Below are positions 12,101 to 24,752 of a stretch of DNA of 64,000 nucleotides, in pieces (position 1 is the stretch's first letter; every line of letters starts with the position of its first letter). Source of the DNA: Knoxdaviesia capensis. Lineage: Eukaryota; Ascomycota; Sordariomycetes; Microascales; Gondwanamycetaceae. Made by a program: the position numbers and the translations under genes. The DNA is taken from positions 68,883-132,882 of the forward strand of contig LNGK01000003.1 of assembly GCA_001510575.1 (NCBI GenBank), in the 5' to 3' direction. Under the pieces are notes generated by a model. That model was not told where the DNA came from, made no database searches, and was given only the letters and a program-made list of their open reading frames with translations.

Positions 12101-15100
12101 GTAGTAATGGTCGGACTGCCGGACCTGGGAGGAGCGAGATCCACGAGGAATCTCCATCAGCTTGGAGATGGCAAGCTCAATGCCAATGTCTGCAGGGAAC
12201 GCGCGATCGCGCTTGGACCCAATCAGTCTCATCTCAAAGCTTGACGGGTCGTCGGCATAGTCCTTGAAGGTCAAGGGCAGCGGGTTTGTCATGAACTTGC
12301 GGTTCCGGCCGCCAAGCTTTCCGAGAATCCGCATGGTGGCATGTGAATGGAAATGGTTGTACGGATGCGGCTTGAGGTGATCGAAAAGTGCGGTCATCAG
12401 TTCATCTATCACGGGGGCCATGATGGGATCAAGGTAATCTGCTGTGAGGTTATCGACACACAACTCAAGGGTCCGAAGTCCCTGACCGACAAGATCCGGG
12501 CCCGATCGAAGGGCCACGACAAGAGGTCTCATCAGGAAGCTGAGGTGCGGGAGCAGGTTACTAAGCCTGGCGGGGACGGTCAGACACAGTTCGACATAGA
12601 GGTCTCTCTCGGCCGGGCGGCGGGCAGCCATCAAGAGGTTGTTCAACACCTCAAGAAGCATTTCAAGAAGGGGCAAAATCTGCTTATAAAGATGTTCAAA
12701 CTTGCCGCCACCAATAGAACGGAAGAGTGAGCGCAGGAGCAGAAAGTAGTTCATGGGCTCCTCGGCCTTGGTGGAGAGTTCGATGGACTTGGTAATGATG
12801 TTGACAACATGAGGAAGAAGCACCTGTTCATTCTGCCGATCAAAAAGCGTCACGGCCATGAAGGCAAGCTTGTACAGCCGGAGAAGAATCGAGGCCTTCT
12901 TGACATCGGCCGTGCCAATGTCCTCCATGTGTTCCATGAGGAAATCCAGGAGCATGCCACAGAAGCTGGGAGAAGTGGCTTCGCTGGCAAGGAAGAACTG
13001 GGGGATGTGAAGCAACGCGGTGTGCTCGAAGATCATCTCGTACAGATGTGGGATCTCCTTCTGGAAAACCTCGTGGAAGGTTGATGGATCAATGGAGTGG
13101 AAGACGGTGGCAAACGACTCAATCAAATCTTTTTCCTCCTTGCTGGTGGTGTTGATGTAGACATTGGCCATATACTCCACAGTGGAAGCAGCAACAGGCT
13201 CTGAGGAGATCTTCTCCGTCTCGTAGTAGCGAAAGACGAAGGCACCCTCACGGAACAGCTTGCTGATGACCTTGACTTCCTCGGCCGAGAAGCCGTAGGA
13301 GGCCTCATGCCAGTGCTTGGGAGCGTTCTTTGGGTCAAATGACATACTATGGTTGCAAGTGCGAAGTTGATAGAAGATGCTAGTCTTAAGGCCGGTAAGG
13401 ATGTTACGGAAGAGAACTTTGTTCTCGGCAACCGGGTCGGCCGCCCGGACGGAGGTTTTAATGGGGGTGGCTGAGAAGATGTCAACCTCGTCCCATTCGG
13501 GCGGGTTCTCCAGATCAGCAAGGAAGGACTCATGGGGAGGGTCAACAAGGTTCTTGGAGTGTTGCTTAGAGTGTTTCACGGCGTTGGAGTAGACACGGTT
13601 CATCAGGGCAAACTTGTCACCAACAGCATCCAGGATCATGATGAGATAATGTCTGGCGTCCACTTTGGACGGCATCTTTGCAATGCTCTCGGCGATGTTG
13701 ACCAGAAGCTTAGCACTCATGGTATGATAGCTCGTGCTGGGGAAATCATCAAGCATATTTCTTGTGTAGACCTCGACAGTCTTGCGAATCTGATCGGGAC
13801 CGAGAGAGTCGCGCATGTGATGGATGAGGTCGGCGAGCATGCTGTACGCCAACGGGGGCATCATCTCATGAACAGTCAACCCCTCGCCCAGTAAGGTCCG
13901 TTCGTCAAGCAAGTCGTTGAGTCTGCGCAGCCAGATACCCCGAAAGTTGTATGAGATGATATGGCGCACTGCCACCAGAAGCTCCTTGCGCGAAGCAGCC
14001 TTCTCGCGCGGGCAGTCCCGCAAGAGACGCACAACGATGTCGGGAATGGTCTGTAGAAAGTCTCCAAACTGCTTCGAAAAGTTGCGCAGAAGATACGCCA
14101 GCAAGCTCATGGCCTTGATCTGGGCATTAACAAACTCGCCAAAGGCAGGACGATTCTTGATCAGGGGGCTGATGCCGGTGAACACCTGGCCCTTTTGGGC
14201 AGCCTCGTCGTGGGCCTGCTTCTGGGCAGCAGCCTGTACAGAGAGCGCATCGCGCAGAACGGGGATCAGTGCCTTGACGTTCTGGGGCACAACTGACCGG
14301 TAGTTCTGGAACACGGTGACCACGATGATGGGGCACTCGGCCATGACACGGAAGGACTGAAGCGCCTTGAGAAGCTGTCGGTTCTGTTGTGGAGGATGGT
14401 CTCCAAGTTCGGGAACCGAGGCTGGAGATCCTGGACGGGGAGACTGGAAGCTGGGTTGAGTGCTTCCAGGAGTGGATGGAGCCGCAGCTGCGGCGCTGGT
14501 GCTGGTGCTGGCGGCAGCATTAGGGATGGTAGCGGGGTTTGTGGAGGGGGTCACGGCATTGTCGAGCTGGTCGCGAACCATGCGATCCATCTGCTCAAAC
14601 AACTCGAGGATAAGGGTCAGGTAGGCTGGGACCTTGTCTTCGAGGATTTTGGCAGTGTTGGGGTTCTTCAGCATGTCGAAGGCGACCTTGATGGCGATCA
14701 AGCCATTTTCTTCGTTGTCGGTGCGCACGATATGGATGAGAAGGTCGAGGGCATCGGGAGCAGTGTTTTCGACAGCATTGAGAGGAGCGCTCGAGTTAGG
14801 GAGACGGTGAAGGATTTCCAGGATGCAGTTTCGGAGGCGCTGTAGAGGGGTTAGGGAAGAGGCCTGAGTTAGCTACTACACGACAAGGTCTCATGGCAGA
14901 GCGGGTTGGTAGCAGATGGATGGAGGGTCTATGGCCACATCTCCAGAGAGAGACAGGGAGAGCGCATAACCAGGGAGCATAGCTTACCTGCTCGTGGGAA
15001 CCAGAATGAAAGTTGGGAGGATGGCGGAGGATGTTAAGGAAAAGAGGGATCATGCGCGTCGCAAACTTGATGAAGATGGCGCCAGTGGTGTAGTTATCGA

Positions 15101-15347
15101 CGACATCGCGGAGGGCAGCAGCTGCATCGGCTTTCGTTCGAGGGTCTAGATGGTGATTGAGGTTGTTTTGTGTCAGCAGGGCACGTTCCTGTCGCACCAG
15201 TCATGTGCAATGGCGATACTCGTGATGTTACGAGTTATGCAGATGGAGGCGACAGGCCTCTCAAGGAAGCTATCGCGTCGCATCAAGGGTTGACATACCA
15301 GTATCAGCCGATGACAGCCGCTGGATCACTTCATCGATTGCGGCCAT
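3112..15347 (-). CDS. tra1: Tra1/TRRAP homologue, PIKK-family pseudokinase scaffold of SAGA and NuA4
   Basis: Giant nuclear scaffold that binds transcription activators and recruits the SAGA and NuA4 histone acetyltransferase complexes. Minus-strand exons: 15347-15299, 15145-14988, 14839-5038 and 4943-3112; introns of 153, 148 and 94 bp. The spliced reading frame is 3,946 codons, close to yeast Tra1 and human TRRAP. Order: HEAT-type helical repeats over roughly the first 2,600 residues, FAT domain, an Ala/Gly/Ser-rich linker (about 3337-3402, containing the intron 3 junction), a PI3K-like domain from about 3570, and a terminal FATC segment ending [12 protein letters not shown]. Kinase-fold motifs such as [28 protein letters not shown] and IPFRLTPN are present. 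The catalytic-loop DRxxxN and the DFG triad are absent: the region reads [20 protein letters not shown]. That is expected for the Tra1/TRRAP pseudokinase. The start is the ATG of the short first exon ([16 protein letters not shown]), supported by clean splicing into the conserved N-terminal helices. Large open frames on the opposite strand are shadows. Confidence 0.96.
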
Positions 15348-15944
15348 GATGATCAAAGTTTAAGCGCCTCACTGAGGCTCGGCCAATTTCCCATGCGACA
15401 GCTGGGAACCGAGCAGGTGGCCGGATGGCGAACACCACCCGCAGAAGTGAGGATGGTAAGAATGTCCCCCCAGGCTAGTTAGGCATACGCGGTGAAAGCC
15501 AGACAGATGACAGGACAGATGAGGAAAGCGTCGATACAGCTCCAGATATCAGGAAGAAGAGACGGCGGAGCATTCAAAGCAAGGAAGGCTGGATATGGTC
15601 TTTTCGAGGAGGGAGAGATGAGGTTGAAAAGGCCAGGATGAAGAAGCAATGACACCAAGCAGACGTGAAAAAGATCATCAGAAACAAGATATCCGACACA
15701 AAGTATTCACTACTGTGGAGAAGCGCGGTTGGAGGATAAGGGTAAGGCAGAGAAAGTGATGGCGGTTCGTTTCTTCGTAGGCTGGTTGTAAGTGTGAAGG
15801 TGGGGAAGAGGAAATGTGAGGCGGACGTTTGGAGAGGACTGCAAGCAGGTGTAGTTATCACAGGTTCTGAGCACAGAAGAAAAAAAAAGTAATACCTTCG
15901 CTCTCTCAATTTTTTTCGAGCTGGAAGCCCTGAACGCGAAATCC

Positions 15945-16090
15945 AATGGTCCGGAATGGGATTAACTTTTCACCGATTGGTCAGCCTGGCAAAGTACCAC
16001 CTTCCTATTGGTGGATTAAAGTGGGGAAATACACGTTCCATACACGGTATTAGGGTTATGGTGGGTCATGCTTTCCAGTGTTAGGGTTGG
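15945..16090 (-). promoter_or_regulatory. tra1 upstream element cluster: CCAAT boxes and telobox-like motifs
   Basis: Two CCAAT boxes lie in gene orientation (ATTGG on the + strand at 15976-15980 and 16007-16011), followed upstream by two TTAGGGTT telobox-like octamers at 16050-16057 and 16081-16088. They are 630-740 bp upstream of the tra1 ATG. CCAAT (HAP complex) and telobox (Tbf1/Reb1-type) elements are typical of fungal housekeeping promoters. The motifs are read directly; promoter function is inferred. Confidence 0.5.
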
Positions 16091-17760
16091 GAGAGTCACC
16101 GTTTTGCACAGCGAATGGAGAGGGGATTTGAGTCACCGAGATTGTGGTTGACAGAGATATGGACGTGGCGGGCTTCCATCAAGAACTTGCTCGGCGTGAG
16201 GGGCAACTAGTGCTCACACTTCTTCGATTAACCGACTGGTTCTACATGTGGAATTGTATGAGAGAGACCTGAGTCAGACACATTCTACGGTCTACAGATG
16301 CCCACCAATGCCCAACTCCCAGAGCATTCACCGCTCCAACCTCAGGCAGGTAGCCGGCCGTGCCAACGCGGACACGGGTCCCGGGACCACCGTCCCCATA
16401 ATATCTGTCACGGCCGGCCTTGATTTGCTGAGATGTCGACTCTAGCTATCCGGTGAGTGAGTCTCCTTCGCATAGCCGTGAGGCGTGTGGGGCATCACTT
16501 CGGGGGGTGATATGTGCTGGCGGTTGCACAGCATGGGCGGTCAACCCGGAGGTGGATATGTTCGGGTATCTTGCGATCAACAGACAGAGAAGAAGGGGCG
16601 GTGGATGACAACGCAGAATATCTAAGACGGATGGGGTGGCACGACATGAGAGTGCTGTTCAGCGGTGACCGCAAACGACGGGGGAACGGCACTCTAACGG
16701 CGGCCGTAAACTACCATGGAAGATGCATCCACGGCTACAAACGAGCTCAGAGAATACCACAATCAGAAAGACAACCGGAAGCTAATAACACGCCCGTCGA
16801 GACGCCCGAAAGGCAGCCACAAGGTCAACCAGGTGGCATTCTGGCAGGCATTTAGCGACTAACGCAAGCGAGAGGAGAAACCGTACGAGTTCGGCTGCCT
16901 AACCCTTCCGTGGTTGGCAACAGCCCTGCGGACAGCGCACGCAAACGCCGACATGCGAGAACCCGGGAGCGGAGCATGTATCCCGGTCGGGGAAGCCGGC
17001 GGTGGATCGGGTCCCACGGGAACCTAGACCGCCGTGGATGCCAGGCGTGACGCGGTATCAGACGGCACACACCACCGTTTTGACGACCGCGCGCAGACAC
17101 ACGGTCAACAGGTCTCCCTAACGAAGGCCGGACATGTCATCGTGCCAGCAGCCCCGGCGTCAAATACGGAGAATATGCCGATCCGCAGGTCCCTCCCCCC
17201 AGGCACGTCCATCCGGGCCGGCCGCACCACACTCCGTCCGCCGAGAACGTGCATAGCACATGGTGGAGGAACGCGAAAGGCTCTCGCCCGACACCTCGTG
17301 GTCATTCCCGCCGATCATCGGCCATAAGCGGCCCACCCACAGAATAAAAGAAGTCCGACACAGCCTCGCGACACACACGAGGATAGCTCACGCTTTTATG
17401 ATGTGTAGCTGGGATCGACGAGTCCACCGCAGCGCCAGGCCGCCAGCACACGCGTAGCGTCCCCAGCGGCTTTTGTTGCCGCGATTCTCCTCTCGACCTG
17501 CGAACAGGAGATTATTGCGGCGATCTTCATGCTAGGACCGGAAGCTTCCAGCTTGGATGAGAGAGCTCTCGGATATCAACCATCGTTGAGAATTGAGATG
17601 GCCGTAAGTGTGTATACACCGCTTAGTGCAAATGACGGCGATGGATGTATAAGTAGCTTTGGTCGGTGTCGGACTGGGCGTTGTTCAGTCTCGGCTGTGA
17701 TCCTCTTCGGTAAACCATCACAGCCGGGCGGAACACGGCGACACAGTCCACAATCTCTCT

Positions 17761-17822
17761 TGTGCTCTTGTCAGCAGACGTCTTGTCTCGTTGTGCTCTT
17801 GTCAGCAGGTGTCTTGTCTCGG
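17761..17822. repeat. 31-bp direct tandem duplication (2 copies)
   Basis: Two adjacent copies, 17761-17791 and 17792-17822, each starting TGTGCTCTTGTCAGCAG and ending CTTGTCTCG plus one base. They differ at only two or three positions. The repeat lies in non-coding DNA far from any gene, consistent with a recent replication-slippage duplication. Confidence 0.85.
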
Positions 17823-20140
17823 GAGAACCACCGTAGCCGGCTCGCACAACCGGGGGCCATTGCCATCAAGGCAATATCCAGCAAGCGCACGCAAAGATGC
17901 ACAAAGGCCAGCCTCGCTCCGACTTCAAGGCACAGAGTCAGCGTGGTGTGGCCTGTCTGACAGGAGAGAGAGAAAGAGAGCAGAGAGGGTCAGTCAGGCA
18001 GAAACACCGAAGCGACTCAAGAGCGCAGGCTGACGAGAGACGCGATTGGCCGGCGGCCATGCGCCGGGCTCCGAGAGAGTGTGACGAGAGGTTTCGGGCA
18101 GGCTGAACATCCAGTTTAGGTTGAAGAGGAGAGAGAGCAAGAAAGGAAACCCTACCAGAAGTCCAGACAACACACACGCCCCCCTCTCTCTTCCATCACA
18201 CTGGGTCGTCCGCTGCATTCTCTCTCGCCTCGCGATCGAATTGGTGATATGCACCCAAAGCGCGAAACAACCACCACAAAAAAAGCAGGGCGATTCTCAT
18301 CCACCCAATCCGGTCGATGGAAGCCGGTGCTCTTCCCCACAGACCAACAAGGAGGAGGAGGAAGAAAAAAAAAAAAGAAAAAAAAAGGAACGAATGGATC
18401 CGTGCTGTTCACCAGTTTTTCCTCTCCCCCCCCCCTTAACCGTGGCCCTGCTCCAATCACGATGCAAAGCCCGCATGTGGTTCCTCCACCGGCGTGTTTC
18501 GCAAGCTGCAGGTTCTGGAGTCTAGTATGGTGTTTTTTTAGGGAGATCCGACACACCAGAAAGGGACAAAAAAGGGTGTGCCACGTCGTGCAGGAAAAAT
18601 AAACACCGCGATGCCCCTTTTTAATGTGCTGTTGCTGGACTTGCTCGCCCTGGTTTTGGGGCGGTGGGCGTTTCACGTTTTTCTGACAACCCGCACTTTT
18701 TCTTTCTTTTTATCGAATACAAGCTGGTGCCATCCGATTGTCGTCTTGTGGTTGCTGCCGCCATCACACCGTGTTTCAACCGGGAGTGTCCTGTGGCACT
18801 CACTTCCTGTATGTAGCGGAGGCACGAAGACACCGCATATAAGAAAAAATTGTTTCCTGATGTGGACGCACCGCTCTCGTGATCCAGACCGCCCGCGACC
18901 AGTCGTCGCGACCACCCAAACACACCGGGAATAAACGAACAGCACCCAAAAAGCGGGTGTTCCAGATGGACGCAGCCCAACGGTTCGTGCCCTCCACAGC
19001 GGCCTGTTGTCGCGACCGCGGTTTTTTCCTTCGTGGAAGCCCGAAGGAGAGAAAAAAGAAGAAGAATACGTCAGGGGGGCCGACGTGTGGAGTGGGCTAC
19101 GAATGGTGGTCCGCTCCCGTCAAATCACGTCCCGAGGCGGCGGGAGAAGGCGATATCCAGGGTTGGGGTTGGGCGGTCACAGGAGGCCGGCCGGTTGGGA
19201 CACGTACAGTTCGGGGGGTTTCCTATATGGAGAGGACGACCACTACTACTACGTGTGCTCGGTAATTGGTGGGAAGCCCCGACGACGCGACTGGTTACAG
19301 CCTGATGAAAGAAGAAGTCCAATACGTTTGCTCGTCGTGATAGGTGATATTTTCGTGCCTCCTGCACCGCACTCTCCATTGGCTCAACAGCCCTCTCCGT
19401 CTCATCGTCCACACCACAACCAGCGGCTAAATGCCACTCAACAGAGCGCACCTGCGACGCACCAGCATCACACACTCAACCACTCAAACCACACAGAGAA
19501 CATCCCGCTATATACACGGTGGCCCGGTCCCCTTCTCTTCAATTCGTCAGGAAGTCAGCCTTCTTTCTGCGTGCTCTGTGCCTTGCGTGTCTCACGACAC
19601 CCGAGCCGTGTTGCGGTTCCGAGCGGCTGCGCACACACTGCTTGGCTCTGGATGAATTGATGAAACAAAAGGCGAGCAGGAAACAAAACGGCGGAAAAAG
19701 TCCCTGTCGCTGGGCCTGCCTGGATCGGTCGGGGGCGAGAACGAGCTCGGTGGGAACACATGATGGGCCTCGATTCCTTCGTCATGCGTTGAAGCTGACT
19801 GATTCCCCTTTCTGCCTCTCTTCCCTCTTCAAGGAGTTCCTGGCGTGCATTCCATGGGCCGGCTGGAACTGGGAAATCTAGAACTGCTGCTTGGAATGTG
19901 TCCTGCCTCGCCCAGAGAGAGCAGAGTGCACGAGTGACGAGTCCACATACGAGGAAGAGGCATCTGACAGCACGGCACACACAAATGGACCCTCTCCAGA
20001 AGTACATCGCCACCACCGCCGTATTCCCACGCGTAATCGGTCACCTATCGCATTGTGTCCCTGCTGCTAAGTCCGAGTGTCCCCTGAACAGCACAATGGT
20101 GTCCAGGAACCAGGTCCGCATTCCATTATGGTCGGTCGCA

Positions 20141-20226
20141 TTAAGAACTTACTAGCCACCTATAGGTAGGTGGGAGCTATATTGTAAGCTTACAGACTAT
20201 ATATGCTAAGTAGTGTCTGTTCTAAG
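20141..20226. repeat. AT-rich hairpin-capable segment, possible MITE relic
   Basis: An AT-rich island in GC-richer surroundings. It contains a 12-bp perfect palindrome TGTAAGCTTACA (20183-20194), a hairpin formed by TAGCCACCTA with the region up to 20180, and imperfectly complementary ends (TTAAGAACTTACTAG at the left against the complement of the right edge). No target-site duplication was confirmed. It could equally be AT-rich sequence with chance symmetry. Confidence 0.3.
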
Positions 20227-22929
20227 GTGTCAGGCACGGCGTTGGCTCTTCAAAGCTCTTAAAGAGATCTGCCAAACGCCACCAAGACGCACCTTAATTT
20301 TTCGGCTGAGCAAAAAGAAAAAAAAGGAAAAAAAGAAAAGAAAAGGGACAAAGAAAAAGAACTCAGCGTGGAAGCTTGTGCTGTTTGTCTGGTTCGAGAA
20401 GAGAGAAGAAAACAAGTCCACTTGGCTCTTCCTGGTATGAGGATCGTTGTGATCACCCAGACTAAAAAAAGAAAAGCCAGAATATCAGCACACAGCAAGG
20501 CAGGTTCGACGACTTCCAGAGCGAGATCTCCCGGCATCCACCGTAGTTTTACAAAGCGCAGCGGCAAAGTGCTAAGACACTTTACTCATGCGCGTGGTCT
20601 GTGCTGTGGGTGGGTGGTCGGTGGAGAGAGAGCGCGCGAGGAATGCTCATGCAGCCACTGTAGATTCCCCTGTCTGGCATTAAGTGGTGCAGCAAGAAAG
20701 TGGTAGCCCAAAGAAACCCACCCAGCCCGCCATATCACGGCATCGCCAGCTATACGAACATTCCACCACCTGGCGACATGGAGGGAGGGAGAGAGAGAGG
20801 AGCCATGATCGGCCTTCCCTCTCGTGGCGCTGGCTAGGTGTGTCTGACTTCCGATGCGAGATCTTATCGACAACGCCCACAAAAATAGTAGACAGTCCGT
20901 AGCCTGTTGCACTCACCGTCGTATTCCCACGTTGACTCTCTCTCTTGGGTTCTCTCCCTGCCTCCCCTATTTCTCCACTGCGAACCCCTCCCTAAGCTCC
21001 GCTGAAGCCTGCTCGTTTGGTGGTGGCGATGTGAACAGCCCGGCGGAGGGGACGTCTTCTCCACGTTGGTACGGGGAAGGCTTTTTGCGCAGCTGGTATA
21101 CGTGCTCGTATTCCACGATAAGTCGCAGTTGAGTCAGGTAGTTTTCACTGGCTGCCTCCTCAGTTGAGCACGCCAGGCCCCATCAGTGGACACACAAAGA
21201 CCCCCCCTGTCGCCGCATCGGCGATTTTCGCAAAGACAGAGAACGAGAGAGCACAACGCATGAATCTGGCCGGCCAGGGTTGAGGAGTCGAGTGAAAATC
21301 CTCCAAGCCACAACCACCGTGCTCAAAGAGGGGGAACGGAGGGAAAGGCAAGGGAAGATCCCAGAGTGCAACGGGTTTAACCAGGCTCTCTTTTGTGTGC
21401 TGCTGCTGATGCTTGAGTCCATCTTCTGGTGGTGGTCTTACCAGTGTGGAATTCCTGTCATCCCAGTCGGCAAGCACCCGCGCTGGTGGGTGTGTCACTC
21501 ACGACCACAAATCGCCGAGCCAGAGCAGCACCGCATGCATTGGCCAGCAGGGTTTCCCGCGATCACCAAGCACAGGAGGGCCTGCAAAGCAAGCACCCGT
21601 GCAGCAGAAAGAGCTATTCCCGGCGTAGTCGCCCTTCAATGCGTGATGCCCGACCCTTCTCAGCCTGCCTCCCCCTTTTTCACCTCTCTCTCTCTCTCGC
21701 TCTCTACGGAAACCCCATCACGATGTCTGTCGCTAGCTTCCCCCAAAAACCCTCCCCGGCCAAGGAGACGAAGAACCAAAAAAGGCACGCAAAAAAGGCA
21801 CGCAAACGCAACGTCGCCTTGCGTCCTCTCGGCTGAAAACCTGACAACCACTTGAAACACCCTATCTATTGCCCTTTCGTGGTCTGGGGGGGCAGAACCG
21901 GCGGCGGCAGCCAATCAGCCTGCGCAGCCGGGCCCTCAGTGAAAGATCCCAGCGGGGGGAGGGGGAGAGGCAAGGCTATTCCAGAAGGGGGAGTATTGGG
22001 GATTTGAGAATAGGAGACAAAGTGGCAGGGGTTGAAGAATCCAGTTGTGCTCGCAGAGACGAAAGAGAACGTCTCCCAATGGCCGTACCGAGCGATGGAG
22101 CCCTGCTAGTTCTTTTTTTGCATCCAGCCATCGGGTCAGGGGCCCCGGCCCAGTCAGGAATCGAGAAAGCCTCCGGAGGAGAAGAAAAAAAAAGAATGAA
22201 GATGTGACAAGCTAGAGCGAAGGAACAAAGTAACGGCGGCACCAGGAGACGACAAAAAGCGGATGCATGCTCGCCATAAGCTTACTGGAGGGAGAGAAGA
22301 GGGAAGCGGATCGAAGGGAAGGGTTCAAGGGTACAGACAAGAGGAATACAACATACAAACACACATACAGTACAGTCCAGCACACATACGACCAGGGCGC
22401 TCCGGACTTCCTAAAAAAAAAGAAGAAGGCTGCGTTAACGTGGGTTCGCCTCCTATTCTCTGCATGTTTCTAGGGAGAGGAGGGGGGGCCTTTCCTATAG
22501 AGGCCGTTTGGCGGGCCCGTGCCCGGAGAGAAAAAAAAAAGAAAAAGAAGAAAAGGTGCTTGGAACGATGCAGAAGAGGGGGGAAACGTTAAGAAGGAGT
22601 ACTGTATACAACTTACCAGGTTGATGATGATGATGATTGCCGAAGACGTTGCTCCGCATCGAAGAAGCACATGGAGACGAGGGGAACCGAAATAAAAGAG
22701 AAGGGCTGGGAAGCGGTATCTAACCGGCATAGGCAACTGGCGAGAAGCGAGGATGGATGGGAAGATGCACATCACCATACTGCTCACGAACTACAACATT
22801 CACTTACACGGCGGCACAACTGGGCTGTACCTGCATACCACCGACCATACGTTCCCCTCGTTTCTAACCCCCATCTTGATATACACCTTTTTTGGTCTTC
22901 TAGCCCAACTTGGCGGTCGATCACCCACC

Positions 22930-22962
22930 CTTTCCTTTCGCTTTCCTTTCGCTTTCCTTTCG
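22930..22962. repeat. 11-bp tandem repeat, 3 perfect copies
   Basis: The unit CTTTCCTTTCG is repeated three times head to tail (22930-22940, 22941-22951, 22952-22962), followed by a degenerate CGTTCG. It sits in the pyrimidine-rich part of the intergenic region. Confidence 0.9.
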
Positions 22963-24650
22963 CGTTCGTTTCTTGCCCCGACTAATGTAAGGTACGGCGC
23001 AGCTCCCCTCAGTGGCGTTTGTCGTTTTGATTCTCTCACTGCAAGGCGATAAAGTCCCCGGCGATCAACAATCCTTCAAATCTTGTCTCTGTAATCTCTG
23101 GTCACCTCGGTTGCTGCTGGTCTGGGCTCTTGTGTAAAGTTTGCATGAAAAAAACGTAATAGGTATTATGTGTTGGGTATCCAAAGAAAGGAAGCAGGAA
23201 AATGTGTCTCGGTCGGGCACAGTTTCTGATCCAGCCTCGTTGTTCCTGGTGTATGTGCTGGCCCTGAGTGTGTATGTGTATGTTCCCTTCCGGCCATTCA
23301 CTGCCACATATGCACATGTACGTACAGCCTGTGGCCGCTCATCTCCGGGGGCCCCTTTGCATGTTGTCTGTTATGTGCCGGATAGTGTCTTGTTGTATGT
23401 TGTGTGCCCTATGCAAGGTACGCCGCTTCCCACGCAAGCCAACATACCGAGAACCACCAGCCAACACCGAAGGGACATACATGCTCTCTCTGTTTTTCTT
23501 TTCTTTTTTTTTTAATCTATGCTATCTGGTACCTGCATTTGCGTGTACTGTACAGTATATTCCGGGCCTTGTCCTCCACATATTACCACCCACAAGCACA
23601 CACACGTTCTCGGTTCTTCCGCTGCCCCCCTCCCCTCCCCTTCCCCCTCCCACCAGCCAATGTGCTTTCTTTACCCAGGTTTGCAGAGGGAAGCACCAAC
23701 TTCGGCTGTGATTGTGAAACTTTCGGTTTCTGCTGTGTGTGATAGTACTTCTTTCTCTTCGTCTTACCCACACCCCTCCCCCTCTCTCGTTTGTTTCCCT
23801 CCCCTTTCATGTGTGCAAATACCGTGGAACCCTCCCACCCCCGGTAATACTCATAGTGGTTTTCTTAGAGTCTTAAGTGGTTTTTTTACTCCTTCCCCTC
23901 CAATATACTATACAGTACTGTACAGTACTGCTCATCTATTCCGTCTGATGTCTCTTCAAACTCGTATATCCATAATCTGTGGCTGTTCTGCCCCCCCTCT
24001 GCATTCCTCTCTCAGACCTTTTTCGTTCTCTCCATCGATCAGCTGTCGACTCCGCCATGATGTTCTCTCTCTCCCTTGGACACCTCTCTTGCGTCTGCAT
24101 TCTTCGTGCAGGCAGTCCAGAGTCCCAGCCGCGTCGTCCAGAAACGACAACACAACATCCACGTCGAGAGTCCACCACGTAGCATTTTCCCACCACGTAA
24201 ATATTCCTCCGATCACCAGCAAGGGTTTTTTGTGTAATTCTTGGCCTGCTTTTGGCCCCCCCTGCCAGTAGCCCGATGGGGATAGTTCTGTTCTCTTCTT
24301 CTTCTTCTTTTTCTTGTTGCTCACGAATAACGTAAAAATACGCCCAGCACACGCCTGCTTTCTCACGTCTTGAAACGACAAATACGCCCTCCCTCTCTCG
24401 AACCCTTACGTCGTCCTACAAGGATTAGAAGCGCAGCATCCACAAGAACCTTCGTGTGCATGCAAGTTGCAAAGCTCTGGTGGTCCCTGCATCCCAGCCA
24501 GCTCTCTCTCGCTCTCTCTGTGTGTCTCTTCTTTCTGCCCTGCACCCCTGCATCCTACGTCGATCCGCCGTGCCTCAGATCCCCTGGAAAACTGCGCCTT
24601 ACTGGATCCCTCAGCAAAGTTCGTCCTCTCGTCGTCCAGTCCAGTCCATT

Positions 24651-24669
24651 CCCCCCCCCCCCCNCCCCC
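24651..24669. other. Homopolymer C-run with one uncalled base
   Basis: A run of C residues interrupted by a single N at 24664. The true run length is uncertain, so the local sequence should not be over-interpreted. Confidence 0.95.
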
Positions 24670-24720
24670 TCTCCGTCCCCGTAGAGAGAAGCGTACGTTA
24701 CGTCCGTGGGTGGTGGTGCT

Positions 24721-24723
<3 letters not shown>

Positions 24724-24751
<28 letters not shown>
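24724..24751. repeat. (TC)n microsatellite
   Basis: Fourteen uninterrupted TC dinucleotides inside the pyrimidine-rich stretch upstream of the LPMO gene. As a simple repeat its length is probably polymorphic. Confidence 0.9.

Positions 24752-24752
<1 letters not shown>

Larger units (their letters stand above)
15348..20140. other. Long intergenic region, left half of a 10.7-kb gene-poor stretch
   Basis: Apart from the tra1 promoter elements, no reading frame here looks like a protein: candidates are short, low in complexity and mirrored on both strands. The segment has mixed composition with A-runs (about 18360-18390) and C-runs (about 18425-18436), and one 31-bp tandem duplication at 17761-17822. 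No tRNA or rRNA signature was seen. It may hold distal regulatory DNA or non-coding transcripts. Confidence 0.55.

Noticed and set aside
19007..19660. 217-codon + strand frame in the 10.7-kb desert
   Set aside because: Basic and low in complexity with overlapping frames on both strands; nothing like a known protein.
20501..20520. GGTTCGAC-like T-loop motif as a tRNA B box
   Set aside because: No matching A box or acceptor stem around it. Other TTCGA hits (near 27785, 47025 and 53915) fail in the same way.
22381..22412. ACATACGACCAG resembling the 5' end of fungal 5S rRNA
   Set aside because: Similarity stops after about 12 bases; the downstream sequence lacks the 5S internal control regions.
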